A program made the translations under genes and the position numbers. Shown here piece after piece: positions 8,558 to 17,400 of a DNA stretch of 64,000 nt (within the stretch, counting starts at the first letter, position 1; each line of letters starts with the position of its first letter). Below the pieces are notes generated by a model that saw only the letters and a list, made by a program, of their open reading frames with translations, had not been told where the DNA came from and did no database searches. Source of the stretch: Vibrio jasicida CAIM 1864 = LMG 25398 (GTDB taxonomy: Bacteria; Pseudomonadota; Gammaproteobacteria; Enterobacterales; Vibrionaceae); the NCBI RefSeq assembly GCF_000400365.1, contig NZ_BAOG01000041.1, positions 1 through 64,000 on the forward strand. Direction: 5' to 3'.

Positions 8558-10918
8558 TTATTTCCTCTGTTCCAACCAACTTTTTAAGACTTGAATGTCA
8601 TTTTGATATTCATTTTTTATTTCTTCGACCCAGTCCGAGATATTTTCCCACCAAGCAGGCATATCCGGAGATTGTGCCTTCTGTGCAACACTTTGGATGT
8701 GTTTAAGACCAATAGAACCCGCGGCGCCTTTGATCTTATGCGCCTCTGAAACAATACCATCTTGGTCTTTCGCCATCATGTTCGAGTCTAAAATCTGAAT
8801 GTAGTCTGGCATCATGTCTTCGAACATCTTGATACTGTCATAAACAGGTTTCACACCCACGATATCCACGTATGACTCTAGCATATCCAAATCAAGTAAA
8901 TGGGTATTGATGACGGGCGATGGGGTCGGTGTAACATCCTCAACGAGCTCAGGCTCAACAACCTCTTCTTCTTGGTTATCAATACGATTAACGAAGAACT
9001 TATCAATCACTGATTGCATCGCTTGTACCGCAAGTGGTTTGCTGATTGCATCGTCCATACCGTTGTCTAAGTATTCACGACGATCTTTCATCACATTCGC
9101 CGTTAGTGCTACTAATGGCGGCAAGTGGTCGTAATGCTCACGGTAGTACTTAGCCACATCAAAACCTGTCATGTCTGGTAGTTGTATATCCAGCAATGCT
9201 AAGTCATATTCGTCTGGTACAAAGTTCACCAGCGCTTCTTCACCTGTCATGGCTACAGTGACGGTATGTCCCAAGCTTTCAAGCAGTGACTTAGCAACAG
9301 TAATGTTCAGTTCGATATCTTCTACCATAAAGATATTTAGATGCACTTTATCTCGCTGAGCATCGATAACAGGCTCTTCCAATTCAACAATCGGAACGTG
9401 AATTGAAACGGTAAAGGTACTACCGAAGCCCTCTTCACTCGCAACAGTAATATCGCCATCCATCATGTTGATAAGCTGCTTAGAAACCGCCAAACCAATG
9501 CCGGTACCAACCGCATGAAGGTTGTCTTTGCCTGACTTCACTTGGTAGTACATCGCAAAAATCTTATCCAGCTCTTCTTCAGGAATACCAATGCCAGTGT
9601 CTTCTACTTCCATGATGATGGTCGCGTAGTCGTCTTCGACATCTGCGCTGACTGTCATGACGACGCCACCTTCTTTGGTGAACTTCATTGCGTTGCTAAC
9701 CAAGTTCCAGATAACCTGACGCAAGCGGGTCGCATCCACTTCAATCGCTTTTGGTAATGCGCTCAAGCGTTCAAGGTCGAAACGCAACCCTTTCTGCTCC
9801 GCCATCAGAGCAGAGATGCTTTCAATCTCTGCTACAAAATCCTCAAAGTTCAATGGTGCAGGCAGCAGTTCCAATTTACGACGGTCGAATTTATCCATAT
9901 CGATAATGTCGTTGAAGATGTTGCCCAATGTAATGGCACTGACGTTAATAGTTTGCATGTGCTTACGCTGCTCTTGCGTTAACTGACTATCGAGCAACAT
10001 TCGGCTCAAACCAACGATGCCATTCAATGGCGTGCGCAGTTCATGACTGATGGTGGAGATAAAGGTGGTCTTGTCACGGCTGGCTTTTTCTAACGATTCT
10101 TCATGGCGTTTACGTTCGGTAATATCTCGTCCAAAGCCAACTAGACCAAGGTGACGGCCATCTTTACTGTAGAAAGGTACTTTGCGCAATTCGAAGTAGT
10201 GTTTGCGACCATCTGGATATTCAAGCCATTGCTCATAAGTGATGGCCTGATTATCTGCAAAGACTTTTTGGTCGGTATCAACGATGTGCTCGGCCACTTC
10301 TTTGCTGTAAACATCCCATGGGCTTAGGCCCACCAATTGATGCTCTTTCTTACCAGTGAGTTCTTCCATTGCTCGGTTACAACCAGAGAAGACACCATCG
10401 GCGTTACGGTAGTAAATCAAGTCTGGAGATGCATCAATGAAAGAGCGTAAAAGTGCGGTACGCTCGGCAAGCTCTAACTGAGTGCGTTCACGTTGGAATA
10501 CTTCGTTCTCCAAATCTTGCATGGCTTCTTCGCGCGCTTCTTCCGCTTTAATGCGCTCTTCAATTTCTTGATTGAGCTTTTCAATGTTCTGCTGCAATTG
10601 GAAGTTCAGTTCTTGGTCACGCGAGCGCATGTCTTTCAGCTTAGAGACTAGTTTGGTCAATCGTTGACGAGATTCTTCTAGCTGATCAACAACAACGGAA
10701 AGAAAATACACCGCCCAAGGGGTAATAAGCAGACCAAAGAAAACAGAACGAACAATATCAATATCGTCGACGTTCCCTTTCAAGGCGAGCGTAATACCAA
10801 CTTGCACCACAACAGCCAGTGCCACCAGCGCTAAGGCCAGCAATATAGAGAAACGGACAATCCCCAGCTTAACCAATAGGTCAACATAGTACTGGGCGAG
10901 GTTTTTCATGGGCTTCAT
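8558..10918 (-). CDS. arcB: Hybrid sensor histidine kinase ArcB
   Basis: Inner-membrane tripartite kinase that senses quinone redox state and feeds phosphate to ArcA. 786 residues. Two membrane segments (about 22-46 and 58-77), a coiled-coil linker (about 78-155), a PAS domain (about 156-270), kinase core with H292 in STISHELRTPLNG, N-, G1- and G2-type ATP motifs (IWNLVSNAMKF, DTGIGIP, GTGIGLAVS), receiver D577 (LALLDIQLPDMTG) and Hpt H727 (EAHKIKGAAGS). The start is chosen because it puts H292 at the E. coli position. The protein has one cysteine only, C180; the E. coli redox partner C241 is Tyr here. Confidence 0.97.
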   Translation of the reverse strand: MKPMKNLAQYYVDLLVKLGIVRFSILLALALVALAVVVQVGITLALKGNVDDIDIVRSVFFGLLITPWAVYFLSVVVDQLEESRQRLTKLVSKLKDMRSRDQELNFQLQQNIEKLNQEIEERIKAEEAREEAMQDLENEVFQRERTQLELAERTALLRSFIDASPDLIYYRNADGVFSGCNRAMEELTGKKEHQLVGLSPWDVYSKEVAEHIVDTDQKVFADNQAITYEQWLEYPDGRKHYFELRKVPFYSKDGRHLGLVGFGRDITERKRHEESLEKASRDKTTFISTISHELRTPLNGIVGLSRMLLDSQLTQEQRKHMQTINVSAITLGNIFNDIIDMDKFDRRKLELLPAPLNFEDFVAEIESISALMAEQKGLRFDLERLSALPKAIEVDATRLRQVIWNLVSNAMKFTKEGGVVMTVSADVEDDYATIIMEVEDTGIGIPEEELDKIFAMYYQVKSGKDNLHAVGTGIGLAVSKQLINMMDGDITVASEEGFGSTFTVSIHVPIVELEEPVIDAQRDKVHLNIFMVEDIELNITVAKSLLESLGHTVTVAMTGEEALVNFVPDEYDLALLDIQLPDMTGFDVAKYYREHYDHLPPLVALTANVMKDRREYLDNGMDDAISKPLAVQAMQSVIDKFFVNRIDNQEEEVVEPELVEDVTPTPSPVINTHLLDLDMLESYVDIVGVKPVYDSIKMFEDMMPDYIQILDSNMMAKDQDGIVSEAHKIKGAAGSIGLKHIQSVAQKAQSPDMPAWWENISDWVEEIKNEYQNDIQVLKSWLEQRK

Positions 10919-11095
10919 TCACTACTCCATGGAACAAGCTAGATATCGAACCCTGACAGTTAGAGAAGTTAAAACAGTGAAGATATTTCGAGCTGTTTTA
11001 AGTTTGGCAATACACATTGGCGAACCAGCGAAGCTTCAGGGCTAGCAGACACCTCACACCATGTATGGGCAGTTTAACGTGTTTAATACGGTGAT

Positions 11096-11129
11096 TAAAA
11101 CCGCCTACTCTCAACTTAGAGCAAGCGGT
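11096..11129 (-). terminator. Terminator of the PAS-GGDEF gene
   Basis: A 12-bp stem with two wobble pairs (11100-11111 with 11118-11129, six-base loop) is followed on the minus strand by TTTT. It lies just past the GGDEF gene stop at 11139 and separates it from arcB, which starts at 10918. Confidence 0.7.
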
Positions 11130-11138
11130 CACAAAGCG

Positions 11139-12884
11139 TTAGCAAGAACTTGGATGAACACTGGTTCGATCACGACCATCGGCCTTCGCTTGGTAGAGTG
11201 CACTGTCTGCCATCGCGACCCCCATTTCAGGTTCATCGCCGTGCTGAGGAATGTAAGAGACAAAGCCGATACTGACTGTCAATTGAGCAAAAGCTTCTGA
11301 ACAGCAATGTTCGATGCCGAGGTCATGAATGCGTTCATGTATCCGCAGAGCGACTTTTTGAGCCCCTTCCGTCGTGGTATTTGGCAAGATGAAAGCGAAC
11401 TCCTCACCACCATAACGAGCGACACAATCAGAAGAGCGACTGACCACCTGCTGGAATACCGATGCCACTTTAATCAGCGCCTCATCACCTTGTTGATGGC
11501 CGTAGCAGTCGTTATAGCGCTTAAAGAAGTCGATATCACATAGCATGATACACAGAGGTAGCTTCTCTCGAACATGATGGTACCAAAGCGTATCGAGTTG
11601 CTCGTCAAATCGGCGTCGGTTTGCGACTTGAGTTAGGCTGTCTAAGAAACTGAGTTTCTCCAACTCCAAGTTGGCTTCTTCCAGTTTCTGCTCCGCAAGA
11701 TAACGTTCAGAAATATCGCGAGCCATGATCAGCACACCATTGGTACCAGAAGCTTTATCTTTAAAGGGTGACTTCACCACATCAAACCATGTGTAATAAC
11801 CGTCGGTACTGGTCACTTTGTCGATATAACGCACGGGGTGAGTTTGCTGTAAAGCCTGAAGATCACTGGCTTCTAGGCGGATGTAAATATCTTCAGGGAT
11901 CACATCTTGTAGACGCTTTCCAATTAGGTCTGAAACATCTGGAATCCCTAAAGCATTAACAAACGGCTTATTACACGCTTGATACACCATGTTTTCATTG
12001 AAGATACCGATCGAATCTGGACTGGCGTCCAAAATGGTCTGAAGAATGGTGTCACGTTGAGCCAGAGCCACTTCCGTATCTTTACGACGCTCCATTTCAT
12101 CACGTAAGTTTTGCTGCATCTTATGCCATTCAGTTACATCATGGCTAATTGACAGCGTCCCTATCATTTCCCCAGTTTGAGACACTAGTGAATTCTGATT
12201 CACTTCTAGCAAACAACTGCGTCCTTGAGGATCCGTTGTCCAACGACGGTCACTTTTTCTAGCAGACATCGAACTGGATTTTGAAGTGCATGCTTCGTTT
12301 TCTCGACCTTGCCAAAATTGATCAAACGCGCGGTTAGTGGTCAGTACTTTACCTTTTTGATCTTGCAAACAAATCAATTCAGACAACGAGTCCAAGGCAG
12401 AACGAGCAATGTTTAGTTGGGCCAGTTCTTGTTGCTGATCTTTCTGGGTCATTTGATGACTTTGAGCATACAGAATCCATACTCTTTGCCTACGCAGTAA
12501 GCTCTTTCGACCAGATAACTCAACTTTGATGCTTTCACCATCGGATAAACGCCAGTCAAAAATTTGCTGGCTAAATTGTCGGTTTGAAAAGCTATCAAGC
12601 AATACGACAAGTTCATCTAAATTAAATGAAGCCGGATAAAGAAAACCAGAACCTAAAGGACGAATAGCCAATAGTTGCATCGCGGGATGGTTAGATAACA
12701 GAAGCTGCCCATGGTTAGCATCAACCACAAGCACAGGATAAGGAGAATCAGTAACAACGTACTTTAAAGCGGTTTGAAAACGTAAATAAATTAATGTAAC
12801 GGCAACGGCAAACACGAAAAAGAGCAGGACTACAAATTCGTAGTTGCCCCACCCATCCCATAACCAATCGAGTAACTGATCCAT
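11139..12884 (-). CDS. Membrane PAS-GGDEF protein, probable diguanylate cyclase
   Basis: 581 residues. One membrane segment near residues 16-34, then a divergent N-terminal sensory region (about 45-140), two PAS-like domains (about 160-255 and 275-395) and a GGDEF domain (about 410-575). The catalytic motif is GGEEF (492-496), an active form, so synthesis of cyclic di-GMP is expected. RSSD (483-486) lies exactly five residues before it, matching the RxxD inhibitory I-site. No EAL domain is present. Placement between yhcC and arcB resembles other vibrios as I recall. The stimulus is unknown. Confidence 0.88.
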   Translation of the reverse strand: MDQLLDWLWDGWGNYEFVVLLFFVFAVAVTLIYLRFQTALKYVVTDSPYPVLVVDANHGQLLLSNHPAMQLLAIRPLGSGFLYPASFNLDELVVLLDSFSNRQFSQQIFDWRLSDGESIKVELSGRKSLLRRQRVWILYAQSHQMTQKDQQQELAQLNIARSALDSLSELICLQDQKGKVLTTNRAFDQFWQGRENEACTSKSSSMSARKSDRRWTTDPQGRSCLLEVNQNSLVSQTGEMIGTLSISHDVTEWHKMQQNLRDEMERRKDTEVALAQRDTILQTILDASPDSIGIFNENMVYQACNKPFVNALGIPDVSDLIGKRLQDVIPEDIYIRLEASDLQALQQTHPVRYIDKVTSTDGYYTWFDVVKSPFKDKASGTNGVLIMARDISERYLAEQKLEEANLELEKLSFLDSLTQVANRRRFDEQLDTLWYHHVREKLPLCIMLCDIDFFKRYNDCYGHQQGDEALIKVASVFQQVVSRSSDCVARYGGEEFAFILPNTTTEGAQKVALRIHERIHDLGIEHCCSEAFAQLTVSIGFVSYIPQHGDEPEMGVAMADSALYQAKADGRDRTSVHPSSC

Positions 12885-12934
12885 TTTTCCGACCTTTAAT
12901 GCAAATCGGGAAAAATATACCAGTTATTAATCGA

Positions 12935-13879
12935 TCAATCTGCCTTTAATTCTGGCTTACTATAGATGAAAGGGTCACCATTCAAACTGCCCTGAGCCCC
13001 CTCGCGATCCAAAGCTCTTCCTATCTCTGTCATCGCTAGCCAACGATTTTCACACCACAACGGGGAGAGCAATGTTGGGCGACGTGCAGCCGAAGAGACA
13101 CGATGATAAATCACCTCTTTAGGGGTCATACGGATCATTTCACTGGCAATCGCTACATACTCTTCCAATTCTGGAGCTTCTAGTTTTCCAGCACGCCATG
13201 CCTTTGCCATCGTGCTACCATCAACAATATGCAAGCCATGCAACTTGATGCCATCAGTGCCTACTTCAAGGACTTTACGCAGTGTTTCAATGTTATCGCT
13301 GCGTGTTTCTTTTGGTAAGCCAACAATAAGATGAGTACATACTTTGATACCTAGCGCACGAGCGCGCTTGGTGATATCAGCATAGCACTCAAAATCGTGA
13401 CCTCGGTTGATTCGCTTAAGTGTGTCGTTCTTGGCAGTTTGAAGGCCCAATTCCAACCAGATCTCATAACCTTGATTGACATAATCCGACAACAGATCCA
13501 ATACGGCATCAGGAACACAATCTGGACGAGTGCCTACACACAACCCCACGATGTCAGCGGCCTTGAGAGCTTCTTCATACATATTTTTCAATACCTGCAC
13601 TTCCGCGTATGTGCTGGTATAGGCTTGGAAGTAAGCAAGGTACTTTTTCGCACGATGGATCTCTCCCGCACGATCTTTCAATTGATCATGAATGCTTTTG
13701 ATCTGGACTTCTTCATCCGCAAAGGACGCGACATTACAAAACGTGCAACCACCTCGACCAATGGTGCCGTCGCGGTTTGGGCAGCTAAAGCCACCATGTA
13801 AAGTCAGCTTATGGACTTTTTCGCCGTAACGACGCTGAAGGTCTTGACCTAGTGTGTTGACCAACTCATGTAACTGCAT
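12935..13879 (-). CDS. yhcC: YhcC-type radical SAM protein
   Basis: 314 residues; the YhcC family (TIGR01212) is about this size and in E. coli also lies between arcB and gltB. The three iron-sulfur cysteines are C33, C45 and C48 (CX11CX2C), the unusual spacing of this family. Further family features are GLCVGTRPDC, the LELGLQTAK segment and the GINRGH-like KRINRGHDF. The biochemical reaction is not established to my knowledge. It is transcribed away from gltB. Confidence 0.9.
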   Translation of the reverse strand: MQLHELVNTLGQDLQRRYGEKVHKLTLHGGFSCPNRDGTIGRGGCTFCNVASFADEEVQIKSIHDQLKDRAGEIHRAKKYLAYFQAYTSTYAEVQVLKNMYEEALKAADIVGLCVGTRPDCVPDAVLDLLSDYVNQGYEIWLELGLQTAKNDTLKRINRGHDFECYADITKRARALGIKVCTHLIVGLPKETRSDNIETLRKVLEVGTDGIKLHGLHIVDGSTMAKAWRAGKLEAPELEEYVAIASEMIRMTPKEVIYHRVSSAARRPTLLSPLWCENRWLAMTEIGRALDREGAQGSLNGDPFIYSKPELKAD

Positions 13880-14433
13880 AGATTCTCACCAATCGTAAAC
13901 CGTAATAAATCTCACTACGATCTATGTAAATAAATTACATCCCTGCAAGAAAAAACAAATAATTCTAGTCAATTCAAACAAGAGCATAATGGTTTGAAAT
14001 CAATAAAACTGCATAAAACCAACCTAAAAGCAGCCATGTTGCGCAATTGTTAAACAAAAAGTGCATATTTAAACGAAAAAATTGGGTCACAAAAGCGACT
14101 TTTCATTGCATTACGAAGTCACAAAATTGTAGGATACTTACACAACCCCGCTGTTTTTGTGACTTTTATTACAATGACAACTGCGGGAATTGTCGGCGAT
14201 ACCCCGCTCCCACCGATATAAATCACTAGATAGTGATAATAAATAAAGGGATATCACCAAGGATTGTTTTTCTCGCAAAATTTTTCCTGCGAGATACGGA
14301 AAGGAATCAAAACTGACCAACCTAGGTCGGTTTCGAATCATAAATATAAAGGACAAGACGCACAGAGTGTACCTAAGACAGCCAAGATCTGTCTGGGATT
14401 CTTGCGTCGACATTGAACTGGAAGGATGTATCT
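13880..14433 (+). promoter_or_regulatory. Structured leader and promoter region of the first gltBD operon
   Basis: No coding frame. Several inverted repeats: GCGGG (14183-14187) can pair with CCCGC upstream (14147-14151) or downstream (14203-14207), two mutually exclusive hairpins; ATCACTA-GA-TAGTGAT (14222-14237) is a perfect palindrome; a 7-bp stem at 14271-14294; ACC-ACC/GGT-GGT dyad at 14316-14331; and GACGCA (14357-14362) with TGCGTC (14403-14408) enclosing AGACAG/CTGTCT (14376-14394). The last ends 25 bp before the start codon. No strong sigma-70 or sigma-54 promoter was found by eye. Confidence 0.5.
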
Positions 14434-17400
14434 ATGGTAGATAGAGAGCAAAATTCACAGGGTCTGTACACTCCGGAGCTGGAGCATGACGCTTGTGGTA
14501 TCGGTTTTGTTGCTCACCTTAAAAACCGTAAATCTCATGAAGTAGTGACTCAAGCACTAGATATGCTGGCTCGCATGGAACACCGTGGTGGTCAAGGCTG
14601 TGACCCATGTAGCGGTGATGGCGCAGGTATCTTGCTACAGAAACCTCATGAATTCCTATTAGAAGAAGCCGTTAAGCTAGGCATTAAACTGCCTTCGTTT
14701 GAAAAGTATGGTGTTGGTGTCGTTCTTTTCCCGAAAGACGAATACAAACGCGAACAATGCCGTGACATTCTAGAACGTAACGCACAACGTCTAGATCTTG
14801 AAGTTATCGGTTACCGAGTACTGCCAACCGACAATTCAATGATCGGTGCAGACCCACTAAGCACAGAGCCTCAGTTTGAGCATGTGTTTATCTCTGGCGG
14901 TCCTGGCATCACACCTGAAGAGCTAGAACGCAAACTGTACGTACTTCGTAACTACACTGTACGTGTTTGCCTAGAAAGCGTTTCGAACATTGGTGACGAC
15001 TTCTACATTAACTCAATGTCTTACAAGACATTGGTGTACAAAGGTCAGTTAACAACCGAGCAAGTACCTCAGTACTTCCTTGATCTGCAAAACCCGACCA
15101 TGGTGACTGCACTAGCACTTGTACACTCTCGTTTCTCTACCAACACCTTCCCGAAATGGCGTCTTGCACAGCCTTTCCGTTACATTGCCCACAACGGTGA
15201 AATCAATACAGTTCGCGGTAACTTGAACTGGATGAAAGCCCGTGAAGCAATCCTAGAATCAGACCTGTTTACTCAGGCTGAAATCGACATGCTTCTTCCA
15301 ATCTGTCAGGAAGGCAGCTCGGATTCATCTAACTTTGACATGGCACTTGAGCTCCTAGTTCTTTCTGGTCGCAGCCTGCCACACGCATTGATGATGATGA
15401 TCCCGGAAGCATGGCAAGAAAACAAAAACATGGATCCGAAGCGTCGCGCGTTCTATCAGTACCACGCGAACATCATGGAACCATGGGATGGTCCTGCTTC
15501 AGTATGTTTTACTGATGGTGTTCAAGTTGGTGCGACACTAGACCGTAACGGTTTGCGCCCTTCTCGCTACACAGTGACCAAGGATAACTTCCTAGTGATG
15601 GCATCAGAGTCTGGTGTTGTGGATATTGAACCAGAGAACGTTGAGTTCCGTGGTCGTCTACAACCAGGTCGTATCTTTGTTGCAGACCTAGAGCAAGGTC
15701 GCATCATCTCTGATGAAGAAGTGAAAGACACCATCGCAACGGCGCAGCCTTACGAGAAGTGGGTAGAAGAAAACCTACTGAGCTTGAAAAAGCTGCCAGA
15801 CGCGAGCAACCAGTTCAGCCAACCTTCTCCAGAACGTTTGCTACACCGCCAACAAGCTTTCGGTGTGAGCACTGAAGAAGTGAACGAAATCATCGTTCCA
15901 ATGGCGAATGATGCGAAAGAGCCATTATCAGCAATGGGTGCCGACTGGCCTCTTGCGGTTCTATCTCATCAATCTCAGCATCTTTCAAACTACTTCAAGC
16001 AGCTGTTTGCACAGGTAACTAACCCACCGATCGACCCGATCCGTGAGCGTATGGTTATGTCGCTGAACACTTACTTGGGTAAAGACCAAAACCTTCTGAC
16101 TGAAACACCACTTCACTGTCAGAAAGTAGAATTAGAATCACCTGTTCTGGCGAACTCAGAGCTTGAAAAACTGCGTGCGATCGATAACGAGCACCTGCAA
16201 GCGAAGACGCTGGATATCGTATTCCAAGCTAATGAAGATCAAGGCAAGCTTGAGCGCGCACTAAAACGTATTTGCCAATACGCAGAAGACGCGGTTATCG
16301 ATGGTTACTCAATCATCCTACTAACTGACCGTGCAGTGAACTCAAACCATGCGGCGATCCCAGCAATGCTGGCGGTTGGTGCAGTACACCACCATTTGAT
16401 CCGTAAAGGTCTACGTGCGAAGTGTGACATCGTGGTTGAAACCGGTGACGCACGTGAAACGCACCACTTTGCAACGCTACTTGGTTACGGTGCGAATGCA
16501 GTTAACCCATACCTAGTGATTGAAACCATCATTGAGCTTCAACGTACTAAGAAATTGGATCCAGAAGCGAACCCTCGCGATCTGTTCAACAACTATCGTA
16601 AAGCGATCAATGGCGGTCTTCTGAAGATCTTCTCGAAGATGGGTATCTCTACGCTACAGTCATACCACGGCGCGCAAATCTTCGAAGCCTTGGGCATCCA
16701 CAAATCAGTGGTCGACAAATACTTCACAGGTACAGTTTCTCGTATCCAAGGTCTAACCCTTGATGATATCGCCAAAGAAGTGCTGATCCGTCACCGCATC
16801 GGTTACCCACAACGCGAAATTCCAATTCAAATGCTGGATGTTGGTGGTGTTTACCAATGGAAACAGCGTGGTGAGAAGCACCTATTCAACCCAGAAACCA
16901 TTTCTCTACTGCAAGAGTCTACACGCAACAAGAACTACGATCAGTTCAAGCAGTACGCGACAGCAGTAGATAAACAAGGTGACAACGCGGTAACTCTGCG
17001 TAGCCAACTTGAGTTTATTAAGAATCCAGCCGGTTCTATCTCTATCGACGAAGTCGAGCCAATTGAAAGCATCGTGAAACGCTTCGCGACAGGTGCTATG
17101 TCATTCGGTTCTATTTCTTACGAAGCACACTCCACACTGGCAGTTGCGATGAACCGTCTTGGCGCGAAATCGAACTCTGGTGAAGGTGGTGAAGACCCAA
17201 TGCGTTTCGAGCGCAAAGAGAACGGCGATTGGGAACGCTCTGCAATCAAGCAGGTGGCTTCAGGTCGTTTCGGTGTAACCTCTTACTACCTAACTAACGC
17301 TGAAGAGCTGCAAATCAAAATGGCTCAAGGTGCGAAGCCAGGTGAAGGTGGTCAGCTACCAGGCGATAAAGTGGATGATTGGATCGGTGCAACACGTCAC

